A stretch of DNA of 64,000 nucleotides from an uncultured Lactobacillus sp. (GTDB lineage: Bacteria; Bacillota; Bacilli; Lactobacillales; Lactobacillaceae): contig CANRQR010000002.1 in the NCBI GenBank assembly GCA_947641735.1, positions 1-64,000 of the forward strand, given 5' to 3'. The position numbers were made by a program, and so were the translations under genes. Under the pieces are notes generated by a model. That model ran no database searches and had not been told where the DNA came from. It worked only from the letters and a program-made list of their open reading frames with translations. Shown here one piece after another: positions 39,713-49,682 of the stretch (positions are counted from its first letter, which is position 1; each line of letters opens with the position of its first letter).

Positions 39713-40738
39713 TTACTTCATTTGTTCACGTACTTCAGCAGCAAAGTCTTCTTGCTTCTTTTCAATACCTTCGCCAACTTCGTAACGTTGGAAAGCAACT
39801 AACTTAGCTCCCTTTTCCTTCAAGAATTCGCCAACAGTCTTGCTGTCGTCCATAATGTAGTTTTGTGATAAAACTGCAAATTGCTTATCAACTTGAGTAT
39901 TATCATCAATAAAGCGTTGCATCTTACCAGGAATGATTTTGTCCCAAATCTTCTCTGGCTTACCTTCTTCTTTAAGCTCAGCCTTGATATCTTCTTTAGC
40001 CTTAGCCAAGATATCATCAGTTAATTGCTTTTCTGAACCATAAACAAGGTGTGGTAATGGTTTCTTGTTAACCAATGCACGACTTTCGTTATCTTGATCA
40101 ATCTTGTGGTTCATTACAGCCAATTGATCAGTAATAAATTCCTCATCTAATTCATCGGGTGAGATAACCTTAGGACTCATAGCTGCAATGTGCATTGCCA
40201 AGTGCTTAGCAGTAGCTGCATCAGCACCTTCTAAAACGGTGATAACACCAATTTGACCACCATTGTGTTGGTAAGCACCAAATTCTTGATCGTCAGTCTT
40301 TTCTTCTAAAGCAAAACGACGTAAAACAATCTTTTCACCAATAGTTGCAGTTGCATCAACAAATGATTGAGCTAAAGTAGTTCCATCATCCATCTTTAAT
40401 TCTTCAGCAGCTGCCATATCAGCAGGCTTACCTTCAGCAATAGTCTTAGTAGCTGCATTTACTAATTTAACAAACTTATCGTTTGATGAAACGAAGTCAG
40501 TTTCTGAGTTAACTTCAGTAATAGCTGCAACATTACCATCAACGTAAACGCCAGTTAAACCTTCAGCTGCAACACGGTCAGCCTTTTTAGCAGCCTTAGC
40601 CATACCCTTATCACGAAGGTATTGAACTGCCTTATCCATGTCACCGTCAACTTCTACTAATGCTTTCTTGGCATCCATAACACCAGCACCAGTACGTTCA
40701 CGTAATTCCTTAACTAATTGAGCAGTAATTTTTGCCAT
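39713..40738 (-). CDS. tsf: Elongation factor Ts
   Basis: 341 aa. N-terminal UBA-like module ([38 protein letters not shown]), the TDFVSSN motif that contacts EF-Tu, then two core subdomains. Exchanges GDP on EF-Tu. Longer than the E. coli protein (283 aa) but normal for lactobacilli. GGAGG precedes ATG; follows rpsB. Confidence 0.96.
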   Translation of the reverse strand: MAKITAQLVKELRERTGAGVMDAKKALVEVDGDMDKAVQYLRDKGMAKAAKKADRVAAEGLTGVYVDGNVAAITEVNSETDFVSSNDKFVKLVNAATKTIAEGKPADMAAAEELKMDDGTTLAQSFVDATATIGEKIVLRRFALEEKTDDQEFGAYQHNGGQIGVITVLEGADAATAKHLAMHIAAMSPKVISPDELDEEFITDQLAVMNHKIDQDNESRALVNKKPLPHLVYGSEKQLTDDILAKAKEDIKAELKEEGKPEKIWDKIIPGKMQRFIDDNTQVDKQFAVLSQNYIMDDSKTVGEFLKEKGAKLVAFQRYEVGEGIEKKQEDFAAEVREQMK

Positions 40739-40775
40739 TAATATGTCCTCCTACAGAACTAACAGTAAAAACAAA

Positions 40776-41558
40776 TTAGTCTTCTGACTTTTCAACAACT
40801 TCTTCGATTGATTCTTCCTCACCGTTTTCAGCTGCTGCATCTGCCATTTCCTTTTCAACGTCTTCACTATCATCTTGGCCTTGCTTACCTTCGATAATTG
40901 CATCAGCCATAGCACCAGAAATTAAACGAATTGCGCGAATTGCATCATCATTTGCTGGGATAACAACGTCAATTGGATCTGGATCAGTGTTGGTATCAAC
41001 CATAGCTACTACAGGGATACCTAAAATGTTTGCTTCGTGAACAGCGATCTTTTCTTTCTTAGGATCAACAACGAACATAACATCTGGAATTCTAGGCATA
41101 TCTTCGATACCACCTAAGAATCTTTCAAGTTTTTCCATTTCTTTAGTCAAAAGTGCAACTTCCTTCTTTGGTAATACATCGAAAGTGCCATCTTCTGACA
41201 TTTGTTTTAATTCTTTTAATCTCTTAACACGGCTTTGGATAGTAGTCCAGTTAGTTAAAGTACCACCTAACCAACGTTGGTTAACGTAGTATTGACCTGC
41301 ACGTGTAGCTTCTTCTTTAACAGCTTCTTGTGCTTGTTTCTTAGTACCAACAAACAAGAATACGCCGCCATCTTGAGCAACTGCCTTAACGTAGTTGTAA
41401 GCATCATCTAACATCTTAATAGTCTTTTGTAAGTCAATGATGTAGATTCCGTTTCTTTGAGTGAAAATGTAAGGAGCCATCTTTGGATCCCATCTTCTAG
41501 TTTGGTGACCAAAGTGGACACCTGCTTCAAGCAATTGCTTCATAGTAACAACTGTCAT
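40776..41558 (-). CDS. rpsB: 30S ribosomal protein S2
   Basis: 260 aa; [57 protein letters not shown] and [15 protein letters not shown] are family landmarks. Acidic C-terminal tail (about 225 on). Start 41558 set by AGGAGGAA. A long structured leader lies upstream, suggesting autoregulation. Confidence 0.96.
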   Translation of the reverse strand: MTVVTMKQLLEAGVHFGHQTRRWDPKMAPYIFTQRNGIYIIDLQKTIKMLDDAYNYVKAVAQDGGVFLFVGTKKQAQEAVKEEATRAGQYYVNQRWLGGTLTNWTTIQSRVKRLKELKQMSEDGTFDVLPKKEVALLTKEMEKLERFLGGIEDMPRIPDVMFVVDPKKEKIAVHEANILGIPVVAMVDTNTDPDPIDVVIPANDDAIRAIRLISGAMADAIIEGKQGQDDSEDVEKEMADAAAENGEEESIEEVVEKSED

Positions 41559-41584
41559 AAAAAATTCCTCCTGGTTAATTCCTC

Positions 41585-41643
41585 TCAAGAGGTCGTATTA
41601 AATTCTGACCAAAATCGGCACCTAGGAATTTAATCGCTCTTGA
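41585..41643 (-). promoter_or_regulatory. Structured leader upstream of rpsB
   Basis: Three nested helices on the minus strand: outer TCAAGAG/CTCTTGA, middle ATTAAATTC/GAATTTAAT, inner TGCC/GG(U)CA closing a GATTTT loop, with internal loops between. A second pairing CCTCT/AGAGG (41581-41592) competes with the outer helix and lies close to the ribosome-binding site. Such a fold fits an S2-binding autoregulatory leader; the ligand is inferred. Confidence 0.55.
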
Positions 41644-41711
41644 TGTGATATAAATTCAAATATGCAAAATGCATACTTGAACATTGTAACTAATTAAACT
41701 TACAAATGCAA

Positions 41712-42734
41712 TTAAAATTTCACATTATGTTCGCGCAAAAAATTCTCTTTCCATTTTCTTGAATGGTGCTTGAACCAGTATTCTCTTTTTAAAGCCAATT
41801 TTTTATCATCAAATTCTTCATGATAAATCATTTTAACTGGTCGACGCGCCTTAGTATATTTTGCACCTTTTCCCTCATTGTGCATTTTTAAACGATGCTC
41901 CAAATCATTAGTAAAGCCACCATAAAAACTTTCATCATTACACAATAAACAATAAAAGTAATATTTTTCTTTTTTAGGCTTTTTATTTTTGTTTTCAGAG
42001 ATTATTTCTCTAACTTTTGGAGTAAACGAACCATCTTCATTGTGAACTACAATTGCATCTTTTAAGACTAATCCATCACTAGCGGTATTTCTAATTGCTT
42101 CAACAACTACTAAATTTGCATCCACATTTCTTTTTGAAACAAAAGGCTGTACCCATTTCACACTCAACTGATTTTCTAAGCAATAGTGCATAATTTCACC
42201 TAATCTTTCAGGCCGGTGTACCATAAACATTTTTCCTTTCATCTTTAACATATTGCTTGCAACTTTTATGATTTGTTCAAGATTAATTGCTAATTCATGT
42301 CTAGCTAATGCCTTTTTCTCATCAGGATTAATAACATGTCCCTTAGGCGCTTTAAAGTAAGGCGGATTAACCACAATCATATCGTATTTATCCTTCCCTA
42401 ACTTTTTTGGTGCATCCAGAGCATTCAAACAATGTACTTCAATGCGGTTTTCTAATTTATTTAGTTGTACACTACGTCTTGCTTGATCAGCCATCTCTTT
42501 TTGAATCTCAACGGCATCATAATGAGCGCGATTAAAATATGACATATAAATACTAGCAGCCGCATTCCCGCTACATAAATCTACTACTTTGTAATTATCA
42601 TGTATTTTCTCTTGTGCAAAATATCCTAGTAATAAAGTATCTAAAGAAAAAGAAAAAGCATCTTTTTCTTGAATTATGCGTAAATCATCATTGTACATAT
42701 AATCAATTCGTTCATTAGGTTTTAATAGATCCAT
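41712..42734 (-). CDS. TrmN6-like tRNA methyltransferase fused to a GIY-YIG (YazA-type) domain
   Basis: 340 aa with two parts. Residues about 1-245: SAM methyltransferase with [13 protein letters not shown], and the catalytic [11 protein letters not shown] of adenine-N6 enzymes of the TrmN6/YabB family, which modify A37 of tRNA1-Val. Residues about 255-340: YazA/UPF0213 GIY-YIG domain ([48 protein letters not shown]). In B. subtilis these are the separate neighbouring genes yabB and yazA. No stop or frameshift lies between the parts. What the nuclease-fold part does is unknown. Confidence 0.88.
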   Translation of the reverse strand: MDLLKPNERIDYMYNDDLRIIQEKDAFSFSLDTLLLGYFAQEKIHDNYKVVDLCSGNAAASIYMSYFNRAHYDAVEIQKEMADQARRSVQLNKLENRIEVHCLNALDAPKKLGKDKYDMIVVNPPYFKAPKGHVINPDEKKALARHELAINLEQIIKVASNMLKMKGKMFMVHRPERLGEIMHYCLENQLSVKWVQPFVSKRNVDANLVVVEAIRNTASDGLVLKDAIVVHNEDGSFTPKVREIISENKNKKPKKEKYYFYCLLCNDESFYGGFTNDLEHRLKMHNEGKGAKYTKARRPVKMIYHEEFDDKKLALKREYWFKHHSRKWKENFLREHNVKF

Positions 42735-42769
42735 TTTCTATACCCTTCTAAAAATTCTTAGCTGTATTG

Positions 42770-42775
42770 TATAAT
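42770..42775 (+). promoter_or_regulatory. -10 box of plsC
   Basis: Perfect TATAAT 27 nt before the plsC start; the -35 is poor. Confidence 0.45.
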
Positions 42776-42802
42776 ACTATAGATAAAATTGGAGGAAACA
42801 CT

Positions 42803-43417
42803 ATGTTTTATAAAATTATTCGACCTATTGCTCGCTTTATTGTGTGGGTCTTAAATGGCCATTTACATGTTCATCATAAAGATCGTCTCCCTAAAGGAAA
42901 CTACATTTTAGTTGCTCCCCACAGAACTTGGTGGGAACCAATCCTTTTTGCACTTGCTGCTAGTCCAATGGAATTCATGTTCATGGCAAAAAAAGAGTTA
43001 TTTAAAAATCCTATTCTACGATTTATTTTAATACATGCTCATGCATTCTCAGTTAATCGTGATAATCCAGGCCCCTCGGCAATTAAAATTCCAGTAAAAG
43101 GCCTACGCAAAGGTGAGTTGTCACTAATCATTTTTCCATCTGGAACTCGACACTCGGAGAAACTCAAAAGTGGAGCATTTGTAATTGCTAAAATGGCTAA
43201 TAAACCATTGGTCCCAGTTGTTTACCAAGGACCTCTTTCTTTTAAAGATCTGCTTAAAAGAAAGCCATTAGATATCTGTTTTGGTGACCCTATTTATATT
43301 CCTCGTAGAGAAAAGGTCAACAAAGATACTACGCCCGCTCTCTACAAACAATTAGAAGACGCCTGGGATAAACTAGATAAAGAACAGAATCCTGATTTTC
43401 ATTATGTTGCAAAATAA
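42803..43417 (+). CDS. plsC: 1-acyl-glycerol-3-phosphate acyltransferase
   Basis: 204 aa. N-terminal amphipathic/membrane helix, then acyltransferase motif 1 as APHRTWWEP, where the usual HX4D is HX4E, and motif 3 FPSGTRHSEKLKSGA with PLVPVVYQGP. Makes phosphatidic acid. Start ATG 42803, with GGAGG upstream; an ATG at 42767 precedes the -10 box. Divergent from the methyltransferase fusion. Confidence 0.88.
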   Translation: MFYKIIRPIARFIVWVLNGHLHVHHKDRLPKGNYILVAPHRTWWEPILFALAASPMEFMFMAKKELFKNPILRFILIHAHAFSVNRDNPGPSAIKIPVKGLRKGELSLIIFPSGTRHSEKLKSGAFVIAKMANKPLVPVVYQGPLSFKDLLKRKPLDICFGDPIYIPRREKVNKDTTPALYKQLEDAWDKLDKEQNPDFHYVAK

Positions 43418-43442
43418 ATTTTTTATTATTTAACCTTTTTAG

Positions 43443-43451
43443 TGTTAAAAT
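43443..43451 (+). promoter_or_regulatory. Extended -10 promoter of cfa
   Basis: TGTTAAAAT, 34 nt before the cfa ATG; no clear -35. Confidence 0.4.
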
Positions 43452-43484
43452 AACATAGTCTAATGTAGAAAAGGAGAATCAGTA

Positions 43485-44666
43485 ATGTTAGAAAAACCTT
43501 TATATAAAATGATGCTTAGTCATTCATTTAATATTCCAGTAAAAGTCACCTACTGGGATGGAAAATCAGAAGTTTATGGAAATGGTACACCGGAAGTGGA
43601 GGTTATTTTTAACAAAAAGATTCCTTTTAAAGATATAACAAGTAATGCTTCCTTAGCTTTAGGGGAAGCTTACATGAACAAGGATCTTGAAATTAAAGGA
43701 AGCATTCAACAATTAATAGGAGCAGCTTATGAAAGTAGTGAATCTTTCATGCGTGCTTCAAAATTCAGAAAATTCTTACCAAAGCAAAAGCATACTGAAA
43801 AGCAAAGCCAAGAAGATATTCAAAGTCACTATGATATTGGAAATGACTTCTATAAGCTATGGCTTGACCCTACTATGACTTATTCATGTGCTTACTTCAC
43901 TAATGACAACACTGACGATTTGGAGGCAGCTCAAATCGCAAAAGTTCATCACATTCTTCAAAAATTAGATCCTAAACCTGGTAAGACCTTGTTAGATATT
44001 GGTTGTGGTTGGGGAACCTTAATGTTAACTGCAGCTAAAGAATATGGACTTAAAGTTACCGGTGTTACTTTGAGTCAAGAACAATTCGATCTTGTAAACA
44101 AAAAAATTAAGGATATGGGCCTTGAAGATCAAGCAGAAGTTTTACTTAAAGACTATCGTGAATTAGGTAACCGTGATTTTGACTATGTAACTTCTGTAGG
44201 TATGTTTGAACACGTTGGTTCGGAAAACTTGGGGGAATACTTTAAAGATGTCGCTAAGTACTTAAAACCATATGGTGTTGCATTAATTCATGGAATCACT
44301 CGTCAACAAGGTGGAGCAACCAACGCTTGGATTAATAAATACATCTTCCCAGGCGGTTACATCCCAGGCTTAGTTGAAATTGTTTCAAGAATTGAAGAAT
44401 CAAACTTGCAAATTGCTGATATAGAAATGCTTCGTCGCCATTACCAAAGAACTCTTGAAATTTGGGACAAAAACTTTAACGATCACCGTTCTGAAGTTGA
44501 AGGTATGATGGGCGAACGTTTTGCAAGAATGTGGGATATGTATTTACAAGCTTGTGCAGCTTCATTTGAATCAGGAAACATTGATGTTATCCAATACTTA
44601 TTAACTAAAGGTCCATCCGGTAAGAACTTACCAATGACCCGTCAATATATGTTAAATGATAAGTAG
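43485..44666 (+). CDS. cfa: Cyclopropane-fatty-acyl-phospholipid synthase
   Basis: 393 aa SAM-dependent enzyme adding a methylene bridge to unsaturated acyl chains of membrane lipids, an acid-stress trait. N-terminal lipid-binding domain, then [26 protein letters not shown], the SAM loop [41 protein letters not shown] and [19 protein letters not shown] precedes ATG. Followed by a strong terminator. Confidence 0.96.
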   Translation: MLEKPLYKMMLSHSFNIPVKVTYWDGKSEVYGNGTPEVEVIFNKKIPFKDITSNASLALGEAYMNKDLEIKGSIQQLIGAAYESSESFMRASKFRKFLPKQKHTEKQSQEDIQSHYDIGNDFYKLWLDPTMTYSCAYFTNDNTDDLEAAQIAKVHHILQKLDPKPGKTLLDIGCGWGTLMLTAAKEYGLKVTGVTLSQEQFDLVNKKIKDMGLEDQAEVLLKDYRELGNRDFDYVTSVGMFEHVGSENLGEYFKDVAKYLKPYGVALIHGITRQQGGATNAWINKYIFPGGYIPGLVEIVSRIEESNLQIADIEMLRRHYQRTLEIWDKNFNDHRSEVEGMMGERFARMWDMYLQACAASFESGNIDVIQYLLTKGPSGKNLPMTRQYMLNDK

Positions 44667-44689
44667 CAACAAATAGTAGAATATCTATT

Positions 44690-44722
44690 AAAAAAGGTTT
44701 GGTCATGAGACCAAACCTTTTT
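44690..44722. terminator. Bidirectional terminator between cfa and the ABC exporter
   Basis: Perfect stem AAAAGGTTTGGTC/GACCAAACCTTTT around ATGA with A6/T5 flanks, shared by convergent genes. Confidence 0.85.
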
Positions 44723-46514
44723 ACTTATCACTGGTTTGTTGTAGTTTATAAAGATTATAGTAATAACCTTTTTTATTTAATAATTCTTGATGCGTACCAC
44801 GTTCAACAATTCTCCCTTTGTCTAAAACAATAATTTGATCAGCATCCGCAATCGTTGAAAGTCGGTGGGCAATTGCTAATGTCGTTCTACCCTGCCGAAG
44901 CTTTTTAAGTCCTTCTTGAATCAAATTTTCAGTTTCAGTGTCTACATTAGCCGTTGCTTCATCTAAGACTAGTATTTTCGGATCAGTTACCAGAGTCCTT
45001 GCAAAAGAAATTAGTTGTCTTTGTCCCTGACTAAGTTCTGTGCCACCCTCAATTACTTTTGCATGATATTTACCTGGCATTTTTTCAATAAAGGAATCCG
45101 CTTGAACTGCTTGTGCAGCTTTTTTAATTTGTTGATCAGTAATTTGATCATTATACAAGCGAATATTTGAAGAAATATCACCATAAAACATAAATGGTTC
45201 TTGTAAAACTAACCCCAATTTTTTACGTAATTCCCTTTTAGAAAATTTTCTAATATCAATATCATCAATCAGAACTTGACCGCTACCGAATTCATAAAAT
45301 CTCATCATAACATTAATGATTGAACTCTTTCCTGATCCAGTGTGACCAACAATTCCCAAAGTTTCCCCTGGCTTAACTACAAATGAAACATTATGCAAAA
45401 TCTCATTTTTACCATCATAAGAAAAACTCACATTTTTAAATTCAATTTTTCCTTTAGAAATTACAGCATTCTGATCGTTTTCTTGCTCTGGTTCATATTC
45501 TTGCTCATCCATAATTTTAAAAATACGTTTACCCGCAACTATTCCATCCTGAAAGAACGTCATTCGATCCATCATCGTAGAGATTGGATTAAAAAATTGT
45601 TGCACATATTGAGAAAATGCATATACAATTCCAGCGGGTACAAATGTTTTTTGTAGCGGAAAGCCAAAATACATTAAAACTAACGCCAAAGCTAATGAAT
45701 AAAGCAAACTAGTCATTGGAGATAAAAGAAGTGAATTAACTCTAATCATGTTAAAACGAGTTTTCATTAAAGTCCCATTTTCATTTTCAAAATTGTGAGT
45801 CATTCTCTTTTCTTGTTTAAATTGTTGAATTAAAGAAACACCTTCAATAGATTCATTCAAATTGGTATTAATTCTACTTAACCGCTCACGAAATCCACGA
45901 TATAGTTTCGAGCTTTTTTGAGTATAAATCCAAAAAACAAATCCTAAAATTGGTAAAAATAATAAAACAATTAATGCTGCTACTTTATTAGTGACATACA
46001 TTGCTACAAAAGCAGTTACTAGTGAAAATACTCCAATTACTACCTGACAGAGCACGCCTAAGAAATCGCTTAATGTCATTGTATCGTTAGTAACTCTTGA
46101 AACAATTGACCCTGCAGGCGTTTGATCAAAATATCTCATCCCCAAACTATGAAGTTTTTGATACAAATCCTTTCTAACATTCTCAAGTGTCTTTTCGGCT
46201 CCCAAGGCATACAAATATTGATAAATAAACTGCAAAACTGCCTTAATAATCGTTCCAATTCCGTATAATAGACCAGCCCAAACAATAATTTGAACAGTAG
46301 CCTTTTGCTTAATCAAATAGTTATCTAAAAAGAATTGTAGTCCCCTAGGCAAAAGCATATTAATTACGCTTACTAAGAAAGCACCAAAAATTGCAACTCC
46401 CATTTCTACTTTAAAAGGCTTTACATATTTTAAGACACGTTTAAAAATCTGAACTTGTTCTTTAAAAGGAATCGCCTTTGACCAAACAGATTTTAATTCT
46501 TCCTTGTTATCCAT
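44721..46514 (-). CDS. ABC exporter half-transporter, BmrD/YheH-like (catalytic half)
   Basis: 597 aa, six transmembrane helices then an ATPase: Walker A GIVGHTGSGKSSIINVM, Q-loop VLQEPFMFYGDI, signature LSQGQRQLISFARTL, and Walker B LVLDEATANVDTETE with the catalytic Glu present. It overlaps the upstream half-transporter by 8 bp, so the two form a heterodimer of the BmrCD/LmrCD type (drug or lipid export). Substrate unknown. Confidence 0.9.
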   Translation of the reverse strand: MDNKEELKSVWSKAIPFKEQVQIFKRVLKYVKPFKVEMGVAIFGAFLVSVINMLLPRGLQFFLDNYLIKQKATVQIIVWAGLLYGIGTIIKAVLQFIYQYLYALGAEKTLENVRKDLYQKLHSLGMRYFDQTPAGSIVSRVTNDTMTLSDFLGVLCQVVIGVFSLVTAFVAMYVTNKVAALIVLLFLPILGFVFWIYTQKSSKLYRGFRERLSRINTNLNESIEGVSLIQQFKQEKRMTHNFENENGTLMKTRFNMIRVNSLLLSPMTSLLYSLALALVLMYFGFPLQKTFVPAGIVYAFSQYVQQFFNPISTMMDRMTFFQDGIVAGKRIFKIMDEQEYEPEQENDQNAVISKGKIEFKNVSFSYDGKNEILHNVSFVVKPGETLGIVGHTGSGKSSIINVMMRFYEFGSGQVLIDDIDIRKFSKRELRKKLGLVLQEPFMFYGDISSNIRLYNDQITDQQIKKAAQAVQADSFIEKMPGKYHAKVIEGGTELSQGQRQLISFARTLVTDPKILVLDEATANVDTETENLIQEGLKKLRQGRTTLAIAHRLSTIADADQIIVLDKGRIVERGTHQELLNKKGYYYNLYKLQQTSDK

Positions 46515-48270
46515 CTAGTTCATCCACCTTTGCCTGTAATTCTTGTTTACGCCACATTTCAGCATACCAACCATCTTGGTCAAGAAGATCTTGATGCGTA
46601 CCTCTTTCAACAATTTTTCCATTTTTTAATACTAAAATTAAGTCTGCATCCATTACCGAAGTTAATCGGTGAGCTGCAATCAAAGTCTTTTTATCTTTTC
46701 TTTCAGACCTAAGTGAATCTAAAATCGCCGTCTCAGTTTTTGCATCTACTGCAGAAAGAGCATCATCTAAAATCAAAATTGGACTTTCTTTTAATAGTGC
46801 ACGAGCAATAGATAAACGTTGCTTTTGACCACCAGATAAAGACACTCCGTTCTCACCAACTAGAGTCTTATAGCCAGCTGGCATCTGCATAATGTCATCA
46901 TGCAAATCACTCTTTTGCGCAGCAGATTGAATTTTTTCTTCACCTGCAGCTTGATCAGAAAAAGCGATATTATTCTCAATTGATGTCGAAAATAAAAAGT
47001 TATTTTGAGGCACATAGGAGATTTCATTTAAAAGTAATTCTAGTGGAATATTTCTAATATCATGACCACCTAAAGTTATTTTTCCTTGGTACTTATCAAA
47101 TTCCCTTAATAAAAGTTCGATAATTGTTGTTTTCCCGGCACCAACTTTTCCAACCAAACCTAAAGTTTGTCCCGGTTTTAGATTAAAATTAATGTTTTGT
47201 AAGACTGGAATCTCTTTTTCATCGGGATAAGCAAAAGACTTTACATCATAATTTAAGTCGCCTTGAATGTCCCTAGCAGTTAAATTGCGATCAGCATTCT
47301 CATCGGTAATTTGTGGTCTTTCATATAATAGCCGCTCAACACGATCATAAGATGCAGATCCACGCTCTAAGATATTAAATAAGTAACCAATTGCAAACAT
47401 TGGCCAAACCATATTTGAAATATAAGCAATAAAAGATACTAGTTGGCCAACGGATAAAGTATGATTGGTTACTAAAAGACCACCATAAATAATAGTAATT
47501 ACATATGTTGCTCCAATAATTAAGGTTCCAAGTGGATCAAACATTGAGTCCCACTTAAAAACTTTCTTATTGATTTGAATTGTTTCATCTACCATCTTAT
47601 TGAAAGCAGCAGAATCTTGTTTACTTTCACCAAATGCCTTTAATACTTTAATTCCAGAAACTGATTCTTGCGTCTTATTATTAAGCCGAGAAAAGGCCGC
47701 TTGGGACTTATCAAAACTATAGTGAAGCTTATCGCCTAATTTCCAGGCACCTAAAGCTAAAAATGGAAGTGGCAAGAGAGCGACAATTGTTAAACGAAAA
47801 TCAGTAAAAATAATCATAGCAATCATTGTTGTCCCACCAGTTACTAAAGAATCAACTAAAGTTAAGACACCGTCCCCCGCAACATTTTGAATTGAATTAA
47901 TATCATTAGTAGCATGTGCCATTAAGTCACCAGTTCGGTGTCTTTGATAAAAAGTTCGATCCATTATCATAAAATGGCTAAATAAACGCGATCGCATCTG
48001 TCTTTCTAGTTCAGCTGCTCCGCCCCAAATTTGCTTACGCCAGAAATAACGCAAAAGATACAAAACAATTGCTGCAGCAATCACAGCTAAAATTAGTGCG
48101 CCATATTCAGCCCAACTAATTGATCCCTTATCAAGTTGATCTGCCATTAACCCTAGAATCCTAGGTGGTACTAAATTAGCAATTGAAGTTAATGCTAAAA
48201 AAATTATTCCAATAATATAGCGCTTTTTTTCTTGCTTAAAAAACCATCCTAATTTACTAAAAATGTTCAT
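46507..48270 (-). CDS. ABC exporter half-transporter, BmrC/YheI-like (degenerate site)
   Basis: 587 aa, six transmembrane helices plus ATPase: Walker A GLVGKVGAGKTTIIELL, VPQNNFLFSTSI, signature LSGGQKQRLSIARALL. Walker B is ILILDDALSAVDAKTE: the catalytic Glu is Asp, marking the non-canonical half of asymmetric exporters. GAGGTGA precedes ATG. First of the two-gene operon. Confidence 0.9.
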   Translation of the reverse strand: MNIFSKLGWFFKQEKKRYIIGIIFLALTSIANLVPPRILGLMADQLDKGSISWAEYGALILAVIAAAIVLYLLRYFWRKQIWGGAAELERQMRSRLFSHFMIMDRTFYQRHRTGDLMAHATNDINSIQNVAGDGVLTLVDSLVTGGTTMIAMIIFTDFRLTIVALLPLPFLALGAWKLGDKLHYSFDKSQAAFSRLNNKTQESVSGIKVLKAFGESKQDSAAFNKMVDETIQINKKVFKWDSMFDPLGTLIIGATYVITIIYGGLLVTNHTLSVGQLVSFIAYISNMVWPMFAIGYLFNILERGSASYDRVERLLYERPQITDENADRNLTARDIQGDLNYDVKSFAYPDEKEIPVLQNINFNLKPGQTLGLVGKVGAGKTTIIELLLREFDKYQGKITLGGHDIRNIPLELLLNEISYVPQNNFLFSTSIENNIAFSDQAAGEEKIQSAAQKSDLHDDIMQMPAGYKTLVGENGVSLSGGQKQRLSIARALLKESPILILDDALSAVDAKTETAILDSLRSERKDKKTLIAAHRLTSVMDADLILVLKNGKIVERGTHQDLLDQDGWYAEMWRKQELQAKVDELDG

Positions 48271-48289
48271 ATTTCACCTCACATGTATA

Positions 48290-48319
48290 CAAAAAGACAG
48301 AGGAGTAACTCCTCTGTCT
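48290..48319 (-). terminator. Terminator between yneF and the ABC exporter genes
   Basis: Arms AGACAGAGGAG/CTCCTCTGTCT around TAA, T5 on the minus strand. Confidence 0.8.
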
Positions 48320-48345
48320 AAACCAAATATTAGTAAAGTAAGCTA

Positions 48346-48567
48346 CTATTTTTTTTGTTGATGCTTCATCATGTTCATAACTTGATTGAGCTTCTTAGCG
48401 GATGGTTTTTGACCCATTTGCGCCATCATAGCTGCGATCATATCTTCACTAATAGGAGGATTGTCTTGGAAATACTTCTTCATATATGCACGAGCACCAT
48501 AAAATCCGCCAACAAGACCGATCAATAGTGCGATAATAATAAGAAAAATTGCTAATCCTAAATTCAT
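48346..48567 (-). CDS. yneF: YneF family membrane protein (UPF0154)
   Basis: 73 aa: one N-terminal transmembrane helix (LGLAIFLIIIALLIGLVGGFYGA), then AYMKKYFQDNPPISEDMIAAMMAQMGQKPS, the UPF0154 signature. Function unknown. GGAGG precedes ATG. Confidence 0.9.
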   Translation of the reverse strand: MNLGLAIFLIIIALLIGLVGGFYGARAYMKKYFQDNPPISEDMIAAMMAQMGQKPSAKKLNQVMNMMKHQQKK

Positions 48568-48639
48568 TTCCCAAAAACCTCCGAAAATTAATGTACTTTT
48601 TCAGCATACCAAAAAAATAGTCTTTTTTAAAGTGGAAAA

Positions 48640-48888
48640 TTAATCTTTTCTTAATCCTTTGCGACGTTGAGCTTCTTTTGCCTTTTCTGATGTAACTTCT
48701 TTACCATCTTTATCAATCACAACCGTATCTTCAAGTTGTTGTCTAAATCCTGCACGGAAGTTTTCAAGAAAAGCAGCTCTTAACTTCTTACGTTCCTCTA
48801 ATTCGTCAGGAGTTAGTTCACGTTCTCTACTAATCTTAGTTAATTCATTAATTCGCTTAATTAATTTTTCTTCTTCTTTTTTATCCAT
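48640..48888 (-). CDS. DUF896 family protein (YnzC-like)
   Basis: 82 aa: helical hairpin with KRINELTKISRERELTPDELEERKKLR, AFLENFRAGFRQQLEDT and an IDKDGKEVT segment, the DUF896 pattern; some relatives are SOS-linked genes near lexA. ATG 48888 has GAGGTG upstream; an upstream in-frame ATG at 48909 lacks one. Divergent from lexA, sharing its control region. Function unknown. Confidence 0.85.
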   Translation of the reverse strand: MDKKEEEKLIKRINELTKISRERELTPDELEERKKLRAAFLENFRAGFRQQLEDTVVIDKDGKEVTSEKAKEAQRRKGLRKD

Positions 48889-48955
48889 AATAAACACCTC
48901 ACTAAACAATGTTAGTTTACCTTAATTATACCAATAAAAAAAGACTCAACTGTTA

Positions 48956-48969
48956 AGAACGCCTGTTTG
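48956..48969. promoter_or_regulatory. LexA (SOS) box
   Basis: AGAACGCCTGTTTG matches the Gram-positive CGAACnnnnGTTCG operator with two mismatches and overlaps the lexA -35 box; it may also control the divergent DUF896 gene. Confidence 0.65.
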
Positions 48970-48995
48970 TCGAACAAATCTTTTTTTGTTAAAAT
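48967..48995 (+). promoter_or_regulatory. lexA promoter
   Basis: -35 TTGTCG, 17-nt spacer ending TGT (extended -10), -10 TAAAAT at 48990-48995. Confidence 0.65.
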
Positions 48996-49025
48996 ATTAG
49001 TAAGTAACTAAATGGAGAAAAAATT

Positions 49026-49649
49026 ATGACTGAACCACATGCAAATAAACAATTAGAAATTTTACGTTTTATTTACGACACTGTTGAAGAGCGTGCTTTT
49101 CCACCTACAGTTAGAGAAATTTGTAGTGCTGTTGATCTTTCTTCTACTTCAACAGTACATGGCCATTTAGGCCGCCTAGAAAAGAAAGGCTATATCTTAA
49201 AAGACGCTACTAAACCTAGAGCAATCGAAGTTACAGAAAAGGGCCGTGAAGTTCTAGGAATTAAGCCCAAGGATATCCCAATAGTTGGTGTAGTAACTGC
49301 TGGTCAACCAATTCTAGCGATTCAAGACATTAATGAGTACTTCCCTCTCCCACCTGATCTCGAAAATGATGCTGGAGAGCTCTTTATGTTACGTGTTCAT
49401 GGAGAATCTATGATTAATGCTGGTATTCTTAACGGTGACCACGTTATTGTTCGGAAACAATCTAGTGCAAATAATGGTGAAATTGTTGTTGCAATGACAG
49501 AAGATAATGAAGCAACTGTCAAGAGATTTTTCAAGGAAGACGGCTATTATCGATTACAACCGGAAAATGATACAATGGATCCAATTATTTTACCTGTGGT
49601 TCAGATTTTGGGTAAGGTTGTAGGTTTATATCGTAATAATATCGACTAA
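49026..49649 (+). CDS. lexA: LexA SOS repressor
   Basis: 207 aa. Winged-helix DNA-binding domain ([49 protein letters not shown]), the self-cleavage Ala-Gly in VVTAGQP, catalytic Ser in [10 protein letters not shown] and Lys in ATVKRFF. RecA-stimulated autocleavage lifts repression. It has its own operator upstream and a terminator downstream. Confidence 0.96.
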   Translation: MTEPHANKQLEILRFIYDTVEERAFPPTVREICSAVDLSSTSTVHGHLGRLEKKGYILKDATKPRAIEVTEKGREVLGIKPKDIPIVGVVTAGQPILAIQDINEYFPLPPDLENDAGELFMLRVHGESMINAGILNGDHVIVRKQSSANNGEIVVAMTEDNEATVKRFFKEDGYYRLQPENDTMDPIILPVVQILGKVVGLYRNNID

Positions 49650-49652
49650 AAA

Positions 49653-49682
49653 ACTGGTATGGATTTTCCTACCAGCTTTTTT
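49653..49682 (+). terminator. lexA terminator
   Basis: Stem CTGGTA/TACCAG followed by CTTTTTT on the plus strand. Confidence 0.7.
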
